Positions 51,563 through 59,485 of a stretch of DNA of 64,000 nt are shown piece by piece. The stretch covers positions 1 through 64,000 of the forward strand of contig JBDTKH010000035.1 in NCBI GenBank assembly GCA_039935415.1, in the 5' to 3' direction. The translations under genes were made by a program, and so were the position numbers. The notes beneath the pieces are model-generated. The model worked only from the letters and a program-made list of their open reading frames with translations. It was not told the DNA's origin and searched no databases. Within the stretch, counting starts at the first letter, position 1. Each line of letters starts with the position of its first letter. The stretch comes from Palsa-870 sp039935415 (GTDB lineage: Bacteria; Chloroflexota; Dormibacteria; Dormibacterales; Dormibacteraceae).

Positions 51563-51615
51563 CAGCGTGCCTCCACTTCCCCCCTGCGTCTTCTCCCCCC
51601 GAGGCCGACCAAAAG

Positions 51616-52383
51616 ATGCAGGAACCAAACCTTGTCTCTGCCATTGATTCGATTCGGGTCCGTTTCGGCAGCCAGGCGCTGACGAGGGCGGCGGAGCTTC
51701 CTCCCCCCCAGCCCTGGCCAAGCCGTTCCCCGATCGATCGCCTGACGGGCATCGGCGGGCTGCCCCGCGGCCGGCTCACCCTCCTGACCGGCAGCGGGAC
51801 GTGCGGCAAGCTCACACTCGCCCTCTCCCTGCTCGCGGGCGCGACCCACGAGTTCGCGCACGTGCTTGTGATCGATCGTGGTGGATTCGATCCTTGGGCT
51901 CTACATCCCTTCTACCCCGAGCTGAGCGCGCTGGCCGTGGTCCGCGCGCCAGCTCCTGAGCTCGCGGGCGAATCGGCGGCGGCCCTGGCGAGGGCGGGCG
52001 CCGGCTTCATCCTTTTAATGGGGGAGATCCCAGAGCACTGGCTCGGCCCCCTCGAAGCCGGCGCGAGCCGATCTGGAACCGTGCTGGTCGGGGTGGTCGA
52101 CGCGCCAGGCCGAGCGTTCGCCCACGCCTCGAGCCTGAGCATTGGTTTTTCCCGGGCGGACTGGATCTGGGAGCGCGGCCAGCTGGTCGGGCTTCGCACT
52201 TCCGCCAGCTGCGTGAAGAACCGGGTGGCACCGCCACTTGGAGAAACCGAGCTGGAGATCCGCTACCCGCTGGGCGCGGTGAAGCTGTTCGACCACCAGG
52301 TCCACATCGCTGAAGCATCTTCACCTCCCAACCTTGTGGGGAGGTCGGCGCGTGAGCGCCGGGTGGGGGTGGCGGGGAACTGA
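51616..52383 (+). CDS. imuA: ImuA-like RecA-fold mutasome protein
   Basis: A 255-aa RecA/SulA-like accessory protein of error-prone repair. SPIDRLTGIGGLPRGRLTLLTGSGTCGKLTLALSLL has a degenerate Walker A (GSGTCGKLT), and HVLVIDRGGFDPWALHP holds the second strand. The last 20 residues (SSPPNLVGRSARERRVGVAGN) are encoded by a REP-like palindrome. ATG 51616 lies about 47 bases after the predicted transcript start. It probably helps recruit the ImuB-DnaE2 polymerase. Confidence 0.85.
   Translation: MQEPNLVSAIDSIRVRFGSQALTRAAELPPPQPWPSRSPIDRLTGIGGLPRGRLTLLTGSGTCGKLTLALSLLAGATHEFAHVLVIDRGGFDPWALHPFYPELSALAVVRAPAPELAGESAAALARAGAGFILLMGEIPEHWLGPLEAGASRSGTVLVGVVDAPGRAFAHASSLSIGFSRADWIWERGQLVGLRTSASCVKNRVAPPLGETELEIRYPLGAVKLFDHQVHIAEASSPPNLVGRSARERRVGVAGN
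52324..52371. repeat. REP-like double hairpin inside the imuA end
   Basis: CCTCCC-N8-GGGGAGG followed by CGGCGC-GTGA-GCGCCG and GGTGGGGG. It matches the intergenic element at 49978 in sequence and order, and is translated in frame as the ImuA C-terminus. Confidence 0.8.
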
Positions 52384-52385
52384 TT

Positions 52386-53525
52386 TTGCGCATCTGCTGT
52401 GGTCTGACCGGGCACCTCGAGCTCGCCCGGCGCCCCGACCTCTATGGGAGCCCCGTGGTGGTCGGGCTCTGGGAGGAGCACGTGATCGCCGCCTCCGAGG
52501 AAGCCCTGCCGTTTGGCGTGCTGCCTGGGATGGCGCTGCGCCAGGCCGAGCACCTGTGCCCACAGGCGACCTTTCTGCCACCCGACCCCGAAGCCGCCTC
52601 ACACATGCGAGAGCTGATCTCCTCCGCGCTCTACGACCTCGCCCCGGTGGTCGAAGTCCGCGTCGAGGGCGTCGCATGGATCGACGTGAGCGGAGTCCCG
52701 AAACCCGGGGAATCGATCCGCGAAGCGCGGCGCCGGTTGAAGACGGCGATCGGCCGCGAACCGCGGCTCGGTTTTGCGCCCGGCCCGTTCTCGGCCCAGC
52801 TCGCCGCCGCACGCGCGCGACCCGGCCGCCTCATGCGTGTCGAGGATGCGAAGACTTTCCTCGCCTCTTTTTCCTCACACGAGCTTCCGCTGGACGCCGA
52901 GCAGCTCGAGCGGCTGAATCTTTTGGGGCTCCGCACGCTTGGCGCGGTGGCGGCGATCGGCCCGCGTGAGCTGGAGAGCCAGCTCGGACGCGACGGGAGA
53001 CATGCGGTCCTGCTCGCGAGAGGCCTCGAGCCCGACCGGCTCACGCCGTGGCGACCACCACTTTTCACAAGCGCGCATCGACAGTTCGAACCGCCGGTGG
53101 AAGACCGCGAGGCGCTGCTCTTCGTCGCGCGCGCGCTGTGCGGCGACCTCGCCGAAGAGCTGGGACTGCGCGGCGCAGGCGCGAAGCAGGTCCGCGCGCG
53201 GCTGATGTTCGAGTCAGGCGAACCGGAAGCACGCGACTCGCTGGTCCGTCATCCGCTCAGCAGCGCCGCCGAGCTGTTCGGGCTGCTGGGCTCGTGGATC
53301 AAGAAATGGCAGCCGCGCGCTCCGATCACCGAGCTGTGGATCGAGCTGCCGGTCCTCGAGAGCGCAGGCCGGCGGCAGCTGCGGCTGTGGGCGGGCGGCG
53401 ACGGGACCAGCGAAGAGGTGATCGCCGCGCTCGAGCGACTGCAAGAACGTTTTGGCGACGATGTGGTGCACAAGCCGCGACCGGCGCTCCTCTCCTCCCC
53501 CATCCCCGCCGAGCGCTTCGCGTGA
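52386..53525 (+). CDS. imuB: ImuB, Y-family polymerase-like mutasome protein
   Basis: A 379-aa Y-family-like protein without polymerase activity. The palm acidic residues are missing (MRICCGLTGHLELARRPD in place of the usual DxD strand), while the helix-hairpin-helix (LLGLRTLGAVAAIGPRELESQLG) and little-finger region remain. It acts as an adaptor linking DnaE2 to the sliding clamp. TTG start at 52386, two bases after the imuA stop. The stop overlaps the DUF6504 start (GTGA). Confidence 0.88.
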   Translation: MRICCGLTGHLELARRPDLYGSPVVVGLWEEHVIAASEEALPFGVLPGMALRQAEHLCPQATFLPPDPEAASHMRELISSALYDLAPVVEVRVEGVAWIDVSGVPKPGESIREARRRLKTAIGREPRLGFAPGPFSAQLAAARARPGRLMRVEDAKTFLASFSSHELPLDAEQLERLNLLGLRTLGAVAAIGPRELESQLGRDGRHAVLLARGLEPDRLTPWRPPLFTSAHRQFEPPVEDREALLFVARALCGDLAEELGLRGAGAKQVRARLMFESGEPEARDSLVRHPLSSAAELFGLLGSWIKKWQPRAPITELWIELPVLESAGRRQLRLWAGGDGTSEEVIAALERLQERFGDDVVHKPRPALLSSPIPAERFA

Positions 53526-53770
53526 CAAGGCTGCTCTCCCCGCCTGCCGCCGTCCAGGTCACGCTGAGCGATGACGGCACTCCGTCGTTCATCTCAGGCG
53601 CCTTCAGCGGGTCGATCGACCCCATCACGCGGTGGAAGGTCGAGGCGAAGTGGTGGAACGACCCCATCGTCCGCGAGTACTGGAAGGCATTGCTCAACAA
53701 CAACCTTCTATGCGAGCTCTACCACGACCTCGTGCGAGACGTGTGGTTCGTGGAGAGGGTCTATGACTGA
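53522..53770 (+). CDS. DUF6504-like mutasome-linked protein
   Basis: An 82-aa protein. TRWKVEAKWWNDPIVREYWKALLNNN and LCELYHDLVRDVWFVERVYD match the small Trp-rich family found between ImuB and DnaE2 in actinobacteria. GTG start in a GTGA overlap. Function unknown; the conserved location points to SOS mutagenesis. Confidence 0.8.
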   Translation: MTRLLSPPAAVQVTLSDDGTPSFISGAFSGSIDPITRWKVEAKWWNDPIVREYWKALLNNNLLCELYHDLVRDVWFVERVYD

Positions 53771-53784
53771 TTACGCTGACGAGC

Positions 53785-54762
53785 ATGCCCGACACAGGCT
53801 CCTGGCCCCGGGGCACCCAGGATCCGATTGGTCAGGCAGGCGAATTCCTGGTCTGGGCCACCTTGATCGCGCAGTCAGGTGGTGGCCTCCATGTTTTCCT
53901 GCCTGTTCTCGATCGCGGCCTCGATGCCCTCGTTCACCGGCTCTCCGACAGGAAGTACCTGGCTTTGCAGGCGAAGACCAAGACCTACATCCAGTCTTCG
54001 GAAGCACCCATCGCTGTGTTGGAGAGCCACATCTACACGCCCGACCAGCTGATCGTCGGAGTTCACCTGGATGGGTACCGTCTCGGCGAGTACGCGCTGG
54101 TAGCGGATGGCGAGACGTACGCCAAGAAAGCCGGCCGAGTCATCGATGGCACTCGAGTCCTGCTGGTCGCCGACATGCCGGTGAGGCCAATCCCCGGCCA
54201 TAAGTGGTCAGACGACCTGGTGCCGATCGGCGAGCTGGCTCAGCGGCTGGGCGCGCGCGTGCCGGCGCTCGCGGCGCCATCTCCTCCTGTGCCGCCTCCT
54301 GCGGACGCGGATCGGATCATCGGATCTTGGGGCGAGCTGGAAGTCCTTCGCCGACTCTTGATGCTCGAAGACTGTGGCCTGTTCCGTCCCTTTCCTGACA
54401 ACGAGACCGCTGAGGTCGTGGTCCGGCGCCTGGCGACGGGCGCGACAATCGGCCTGCAGGTCAAGACGGCGCAGCTCGATCAACGGCACTCGTATCGCCA
54501 CGTCCTGGTCAATCGATCGAACTTCGTCTCAGATCCGGCCACCTACGTGGTCGCGCTGGCGTGGATTCTTCCGGAACGCCGTTTTCACGAGACTTGCCTG
54601 CTGATCCCGAGCGAGCTCCTCACATCGATCGCGGGCGCGAGCGGGCCCTATTACGAGCTCCACTTCCGCCCCGACGGCAGTTCGGAGACGAGCAAGCTCG
54701 ACGGGTTTCGGCTGCCCCTGGAGTCCCTCGGAGCCGAGATCGCGCGCCGGCTAGGCAGCTGA
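53785..54762 (+). CDS. protein with two PD-(D/E)xK nuclease-like domains
   Basis: A 325-aa protein of two related halves joined by a Pro-rich linker (residues about 163-173). Half 1: Glu20 (GQAGEFLVWATL), Asp47 (LDRGLDALV) and Gln62-x-Lys64 (YLALQAKTK). Half 2: Glu184 (GSWGELEVLRRL), Glu210 (ETAEVVV) and Gln225-x-Lys227 (IGLQVKTAQ). The acid-to-QxK spacing is 15 residues in both. This is the core of restriction-endonuclease-like folds. It is the last gene of the imuA operon (14 bases after DUF6504), so it should be induced with the mutasome. The second half has Glu in place of Asp and may be inactive. Confidence 0.72.
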   Translation: MPDTGSWPRGTQDPIGQAGEFLVWATLIAQSGGGLHVFLPVLDRGLDALVHRLSDRKYLALQAKTKTYIQSSEAPIAVLESHIYTPDQLIVGVHLDGYRLGEYALVADGETYAKKAGRVIDGTRVLLVADMPVRPIPGHKWSDDLVPIGELAQRLGARVPALAAPSPPVPPPADADRIIGSWGELEVLRRLLMLEDCGLFRPFPDNETAEVVVRRLATGATIGLQVKTAQLDQRHSYRHVLVNRSNFVSDPATYVVALAWILPERRFHETCLLIPSELLTSIAGASGPYYELHFRPDGSSETSKLDGFRLPLESLGAEIARRLGS

Positions 54763-54784
54763 GAAAACTCCTCGGTTAAGAGCC

Positions 54785-54812
54785 TTGACATGGGAACGTT
54801 TGTTCGTACGAT
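54785..54812 (+). promoter_or_regulatory. second promoter with LexA (SOS) box
   Basis: TTGACA (54785-54790), 16-base spacer, TACGAT (54807-54812). The spacer contains GGAACGTTTGTTCG (54793-54806), one base from a perfect LexA box. It drives the HNH remnant and probably dnaE2. Confidence 0.82.
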
Positions 54813-54818
54813 GGAGAG

Positions 54819-55180
54819 ATGCCATCATCGGTCGATCAACTGCTGGCAGCGGCGGAGCTTTTCGCAGCCTCTTCCCCATTCATGGGGAAGTACCCGCCGA
54901 AGGCGGGGGATGGGGCCGGTTCAGCTTGTCGCTCGCAACTCTCCGCTGACCTGGTCACCGTCCGTCACGCCGTCAGCAGCTCACCACGTGGTGCACTGGT
55001 CCAGGGGTGGTTCGACTGACCTTTCGAACCTCATCCTTCTCTGTTTATCGGCATCACTGGTTAGTTCACGAAGGCAAGTGGCAGCTCGTCAAGGCCGACG
55101 ACGGCCGGATGCTCTCCATCCCGCCACAGATGGACATCTTTCAGCAGCTGGCCCGCGGCCCCGACATCGAAGCCGCTTGA
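54819..55180 (+). pseudogene. decayed DUF222/HNH endonuclease
   Basis: Only the ends of a 13E12/DUF222-type HNH protein remain. The N-terminus MPSSVDQLLAAAELFAA runs into a REP-like palindrome. The HNH core AHHVVHWSRGGSTDLSNLILLC follows, then a frameshift from four extra bases (TTAT, about 55044), and the tail HHWLVHEGKWQLVKADDG to PDIEAA with a TGA at 55178. The central DUF222 domain is deleted. The LexA-controlled promoter upstream is intact, and mycobacterial members of this family are known SOS genes. Confidence 0.75.
54872..54917. repeat. REP-like double hairpin in the HNH remnant
   Basis: TTCCCCA-TTCA-TGGGGAA followed by CCCGCC-GAA-GGCGGG and GGATGGGG. A variant of the elements at 49978 and 52324. 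It lies at the break between the N-terminal and C-terminal pieces of the HNH gene. Confidence 0.75.
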
Positions 55181-55405
55181 TGCCGACTCATCTATGGCCC
55201 AGAAAAAGAAGTGACCCCGCTGGTTCGCCTCGCTGGCTCCGGGACCTGCCTTGCGGCCGGTGCCAGATCCCTCGATCGTTTCCCTCGGGGTCGTCAACTA
55301 CCGTAAGGCTCGCGTCGACGTGATGCAACCCCCAAAAAAAATGCGTCGCTTGGCTACGGCAGGTAGCTGTCGGTTTTGGACGTACGCCCTGCGCGCGCCC
55401 GGCTC
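55181..55405. other. dnaE2 upstream region
   Basis: No gene recognised. It contains an eight-base A run (about 55334), and the hairpin GCTAC-GGCAG-GTAGC (55353-55367) is part of a 30-base element that reappears inverted after dnaE2 (58645-58674). No separate LexA box is seen, so dnaE2 is probably read from 54785. Confidence 0.5.
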
Positions 55406-58400
55406 GTGAACCCATATGTCGAGCTCCACTGCCACTCCAACTTCTCGTTCCTCGACGGCGCCTCACATCCCGCCGAGCTGGCGATGCGGGCGGCCGAGCT
55501 CGAGATGCCTGCGCTCGCGATCACCGACCGCGGAGGCGTGTATGGAGCGGTGAGGTTCCTCCAGGCCTGCCGAAAGCTGGGGGTAAAGCCTCTCATCGGA
55601 ACAGCGCTCGAGGTCGATGACGAAGAGGTCGTCATCATCGCCCGCAACCTCCCCGGCTACTCCAACCTCAGCCGGCTGCTGAGCTTTGCCCACGCCGACC
55701 AGCCCAAGGGCGAAGCGCGCGCGACCCTGGCCCGGGTCTCCGAGCATCGTGGGGACCTTTTCTACCTCAGCGCCACCGACCAGGAGGAACGGCTGCGCGC
55801 GCTCCAGGAGGCGCTCGGCAAGGAGAACGTCTTCAGCGAGCTCCATCACCATCTTCGAGCGGAGGACGACTGGGTGCTCGCGGGCCGCGCGGCGATGGCG
55901 AAGCGTTGCGGGGCCGCACTCGTCGCCACCAACGAGGTCCACTACCACGTCCCGGAGCGCAGGCGGCTTCACGATGTGCTGGTCGCCATCCGTCACCGGG
56001 CCACCCTCGAGGAGGCGCGACCGCACCTCTTTCCCAACGCCGAGCACCACCTGAAGGGCGGATCTGAGATGAGGCCGCTGTTCAAGGGTCACGGCGAGGC
56101 GCTGGCGACGCCATGGGAGATTGCCCAGGAGTGCGACGTGGACCTCAACTTCCGCAAGGTCCGTTTCCCCGGCTACCCGGTGCCGGCCGGTGAAACGTCG
56201 TTCTCGTTTCTCTACAAGCTCTGTTTCGAGGGCGTCAAGGAGCGCTACCGGCCGATCACTCCTGAGGTCGCACGCCGCTTGCAGCGCGAGCTCGAGGTGA
56301 TCGAGAAGACGGGGCTGGCCGAGTTCTTCCTCATCAACTGGGACCTGATGCGGTTCGCCCGCGAGCGTGGAGTCCCAGGCCAGGGGCGTGGTTCGGCCGC
56401 CGACTCGATAGTCGCCTACGTGCTGGGCATCACGCGCGTCGACCCGATCGAACACAACCTCCTGTTCGAGCGGTTCCTGCACGAGGAGATGACGAGCACG
56501 CCGGACATCGACATCGATTTCTCCACTGAGCACCGCGAGCAGGTGATCCAGTACGTCTACGACAAGTACGGCTGGGAGCGGACAGGGATGGTGTGCAACG
56601 TCGTCACCTTCCAGCCGCGAATGGCGATCCGCCAGGTCGGCAAGGCGCTCGGTTTCTCGGCGGAGCTGCTCGACCGGCTCGCCAAGGGCGTCGACCGATG
56701 GTTCAGCGAAGACGTCGAGGACTCGATGACCGGCGCGGTGCCGCCGCCCGACATGCGGCCTCAGAGCTGGCAGCAGTTCCTCGAGCTCTGTCGCGAGGTG
56801 CAGGACTTCCCGCGCCACCTCTCGATCCACAACGGCGGGATGCTGGTCACCGGCGAGCCGCTGGTCGACATCGCCCCGGTCGAGCCGGCGACCATGGAGG
56901 GCCGCCGCGTCGTCCAGTTCAACAAGGACGACGTCGAAGACCTGGGCCTGATCAAGATGGACATGCTCGGACTGCGCACGCTCTCGGTGGTGGCCGAGAC
57001 GCTGGACCTGATCAGGGACGCGACCGGTGAGCGGCCCGACCTCGACCAGCTGCCGCTCAACGACCCGAAGGTCTTCGAGATGTGCAGCGCGGCCGACACG
57101 ATCGGCGTGTTCCAGATCGAGTCCCGCGCCCAGATGCAGACGCTGCCGCGCACGCGGCCGGAGACGTTCAACGACCTGGTGGTCGAGGTTGCGATCATCC
57201 GCCCCGGCCCCATCCAGGGCAATGCCGTCCATCCGTACATTCGCCGCAAGCAGGGCCGCGAGCCGGTCACCTATGCGCACCCGCTTTTGGAGCCGATCCT
57301 CAAGGACACGCTCGGCGTGATCCTTTACCAGGAACAGATCATCGAGGTCGCCATGTACGTCGCGGGCATGAGGCCTGCGCAGGCGGACGGGTTCCGGCGC
57401 GCGATGACGCGTCACCTCAACCGCGTCGAGATGTCATCGCTGGAAGGCGACTTCATCAACGGCTGCCTCACCAACGGGGTGCCTCGCGAGGTGGCCGACC
57501 AGCTCTTCGCCGCCGTGCAGGGCTTTGCGGTTTACGGGTTCTGCCGCTCGCACGCCGCCGCCTTCGCGCGCACGTCATACGAGACGGCGTGGTTGAAGCT
57601 CAACTACGCAGTCGAGTTCGGCTGCGGCCTGCTCAACAACCAACCGATGGGCTTCTACCACCCGAGCGTGCTGGTCGAGGACCTGAAGCGGCACGGCGTG
57701 ACGGTGCTGCCCGTCGACATCAACCTCTCCGCTGTGCGATGCCTGCCCGAAACCCTGCATCCAACCTCCCCAGAGACACACCTCACCGAGGGCCCTCCCT
57801 CCTCCGAGGTTTCCTACTGGGGTCCCCGCGTCGTGGTCGCGGGGCCACCCCGGCCAACCGACCTCAGCGTATCGGGCGCGTCAACCCAGCCTGTTAAGAC
57901 CCAGGCCTATGCCATGCGCGTCGGCTTCAACTACGTCCGCGACCTCGGAGAGGACGGCCGGCTGGCGATCGTCGCCGAGCGTGATCGAGACGGACCATTC
58001 ACCTCCTTCGACGATTTCCTCCACCGCCTGCGCGGCGCCCCGGTCGGCCCGCGCGCCGTCCGCAACCTCGTCATGGTCGGCGCCTTCGACGCCCTCGGCC
58101 AGCCCCGCCGCGGGCTGCTCTGGGGATGGCAGGAGCGCTGGCATGGCCACGGCCTGCGCCGCAGCATCGACCGGCAATCCGAGCTGCGGCTCAACGGCAC
58201 CGCACCGGCCCTCCCTCAGATCGACGACTTCGACGCCAACCAGCTCGAGTACCGGATCTCCGATCTCTCGACAGGCCACCACCTCATCCACTTCTGCCGC
58301 GAACGCCTTCAGAGCATGGGTGCGCTGGAGAGCAACAAGCTCGCGGCCGTTCCCGACCGCCAGAAGGTGCGCGTGGCCGGGCTCGTGATCACGCGGCAGG

Positions 58401-58639
58401 CACCATCGACCGCGAAGAAGATCCGTTTCTTCACCCTCGAGGACGAGTTCGGCCAGGTCAACGTGACGATCAAGCCCGACGTCTACGACCGCTACCGCCA
58501 GGTCGCGAACCGCCAACCGATCCTCGTCATCGACGGCGTGATGCAACGCCATGACGGCGTTTATTCGGTCCTCGCCAGCCACATCGAAGCGCTCGCGGGC
58601 GTGCCCCGCCCCCACCAGCGCTCCCACGACTACCGCTGA
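55406..58639 (+). CDS. dnaE2: error-prone DNA polymerase III alpha, DnaE2 type
   Basis: A 1077-aa translesion polymerase. PHP domain ELHCHSNFSFLDGAS, polymerase core with GQGRGSAADSIVAYVLG, palm aspartates in TPDIDIDFSTEHR, and GVFQIESRAQMQ. HHH and C-terminal OB domain: VRVAGLVITRQAPSTAKKIRFFTLEDE. GTG 55406 gives MNPYVELHCHSN; a TTG at 55376 would add ten residues. About 40 extra residues (PSSEVSYWGPRVVVAGPPRP and neighbours) interrupt the region after VDINLSAVRC and are encoded by a palindromic repeat. It works with ImuA/ImuB in SOS mutagenesis. Confidence 0.95.
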   Translation: MNPYVELHCHSNFSFLDGASHPAELAMRAAELEMPALAITDRGGVYGAVRFLQACRKLGVKPLIGTALEVDDEEVVIIARNLPGYSNLSRLLSFAHADQPKGEARATLARVSEHRGDLFYLSATDQEERLRALQEALGKENVFSELHHHLRAEDDWVLAGRAAMAKRCGAALVATNEVHYHVPERRRLHDVLVAIRHRATLEEARPHLFPNAEHHLKGGSEMRPLFKGHGEALATPWEIAQECDVDLNFRKVRFPGYPVPAGETSFSFLYKLCFEGVKERYRPITPEVARRLQRELEVIEKTGLAEFFLINWDLMRFARERGVPGQGRGSAADSIVAYVLGITRVDPIEHNLLFERFLHEEMTSTPDIDIDFSTEHREQVIQYVYDKYGWERTGMVCNVVTFQPRMAIRQVGKALGFSAELLDRLAKGVDRWFSEDVEDSMTGAVPPPDMRPQSWQQFLELCREVQDFPRHLSIHNGGMLVTGEPLVDIAPVEPATMEGRRVVQFNKDDVEDLGLIKMDMLGLRTLSVVAETLDLIRDATGERPDLDQLPLNDPKVFEMCSAADTIGVFQIESRAQMQTLPRTRPETFNDLVVEVAIIRPGPIQGNAVHPYIRRKQGREPVTYAHPLLEPILKDTLGVILYQEQIIEVAMYVAGMRPAQADGFRRAMTRHLNRVEMSSLEGDFINGCLTNGVPREVADQLFAAVQGFAVYGFCRSHAAAFARTSYETAWLKLNYAVEFGCGLLNNQPMGFYHPSVLVEDLKRHGVTVLPVDINLSAVRCLPETLHPTSPETHLTEGPPSSEVSYWGPRVVVAGPPRPTDLSVSGASTQPVKTQAYAMRVGFNYVRDLGEDGRLAIVAERDRDGPFTSFDDFLHRLRGAPVGPRAVRNLVMVGAFDALGQPRRGLLWGWQERWHGHGLRRSIDRQSELRLNGTAPALPQIDDFDANQLEYRISDLSTGHHLIHFCRERLQSMGALESNKLAAVPDRQKVRVAGLVITRQAPSTAKKIRFFTLEDEFGQVNVTIKPDVYDRYRQVANRQPILVIDGVMQRHDGVYSVLASHIEALAGVPRPHQRSHDYR
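57778..57865. repeat. palindromic insertion inside dnaE2
   Basis: GGGGTCCCCGCG...CGCGGGGCCACCCC forms a strong hairpin around 57818-57852, within a stretch encoding residues absent from other DnaE2 proteins. It is in frame, as with the repeats at the ends of BKACE and imuA. Confidence 0.65.
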
Positions 58640-58687
58640 CCCCACCAACCCCACGGCTTACCTTCCGTAGCCAACCGGGGGTCTTTT
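58638..58687 (+). terminator. dnaE2 terminator-like structure
   Basis: An outer stem GACCCC/GGGGTC encloses an inner hairpin GGCTTAC-CTTCC-GTAGCC (58655-58672), followed by TTTT. It overlaps the dnaE2 stop codon. The inner part is the inverted copy of the element at 55350. Confidence 0.55.
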
Positions 58688-58763
58688 GATCCAAGCTATG
58701 CCAATACGCAGCCTTGCGGGGGCTCCGGCCGCCGCAGTCGCAGCAACCCCAAAGGAAGGATCC

Positions 58764-59345
58764 ATGTCGATCGGCAGAGAAATCGAAGACATCGCCCGCG
58801 ACCTGATCAAGCATCAGCACGACCACCCGCCGGTCCGCGACCTGAATCGCGAGGTCGACCGCAAGCTCACGTTCGCCGACCGCGTAGCCGACGATTTCGC
58901 CCGCCTGGTCGGCAGCTGGGTCTTCGTCCTGGCCCAGGCCGGGATCATGGTCCTGTGGGTCGGGCTCAACGCCTTCAACCTGATCCACCCGTGGGATCGC
59001 TACCCGTTCCTCTTCCTCAACTTCATCCTCACCCTCGAGGCCGCGCTGTGGGTGTCCGTGTTGCTGATGGCCCTGAACCGGCTCGCCGACCGCGATCGCC
59101 TGCGCGCGCAGCACGACTACGAGCTCGACATCAAAGCCGAAGAAGAGCTGAAGGCGCTGATGAACCACCTGATGCACCAGGACGAGATCCTGCTGCAGAT
59201 CGTCAACCGGCTCGACCGCAGCGACCGCGAGATGAAGCGCATCGCGCGCAACCTCGAGCAGGTGATCGAATCCGGCACCCACCCTCCCGCGCCGCTGCCG
59301 GCAGCGGGTCCGGAGCGGCCTCCGATCAGCCTCCCGGCGCCCTAG
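58764..59345 (+). CDS. DUF1003 membrane protein
   Basis: A 193-aa protein. After a helical N-terminus (DLNREVDRKLTFADRVADDFARLVGSW) come two TM helices (VFVLAQAGIMVLWVGLNAFN and FLFLNFILTLEAALWVSVLLMALN) and a long cytoplasmic coiled coil. The sequence between them (HPWDRYPFLFLNFILT) is the DUF1003 signature. AAGGAAGGA is a good ribosome site before ATG 58764. Function unknown; the 3' end overlaps a small convergent frame. Confidence 0.87.
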   Translation: MSIGREIEDIARDLIKHQHDHPPVRDLNREVDRKLTFADRVADDFARLVGSWVFVLAQAGIMVLWVGLNAFNLIHPWDRYPFLFLNFILTLEAALWVSVLLMALNRLADRDRLRAQHDYELDIKAEEELKALMNHLMHQDEILLQIVNRLDRSDREMKRIARNLEQVIESGTHPPAPLPAAGPERPPISLPAP

Positions 59346-59475
59346 CCCTCTGGCGGACGTCGCCCAACGGCCGGACCAGCGCCTCGTCGATCGTCGCGAG
59401 ATAGGCCTCGGCCTCGCACTCGATCAGGCGCAGGGCTGCCTGCATCTGGTCGTGGTCGTTCAACAAGTCCGGCAT
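59326..59475 (-). CDS. small protein or PLP-decarboxylase N-terminal remnant
   Basis: A 49-aa frame: MPDLLNDHDQMQAALRLIECE, then AEAYLATIDEALVRP. It resembles the opening helix of PLP-dependent (tyrosine/aspartate-type) decarboxylases, but no catalytic domain follows. It overlaps the DUF1003 3' end by 20 bases and lies 10 bases after the GT-C gene. Possibly a truncated gene. Confidence 0.4.
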   Translation of the reverse strand: MPDLLNDHDQMQAALRLIECEAEAYLATIDEALVRPLGDVRQRARAPGG

Positions 59476-59485
59476 GCCGCCAAAT

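Noticed and set aside
58640..58763. Riboswitch upstream of the DUF1003 gene
   Set aside because: The structured leader did not match any riboswitch consensus I could recall. The main hairpin ends in TTTT and overlaps the dnaE2 stop, so a terminator is the better reading.
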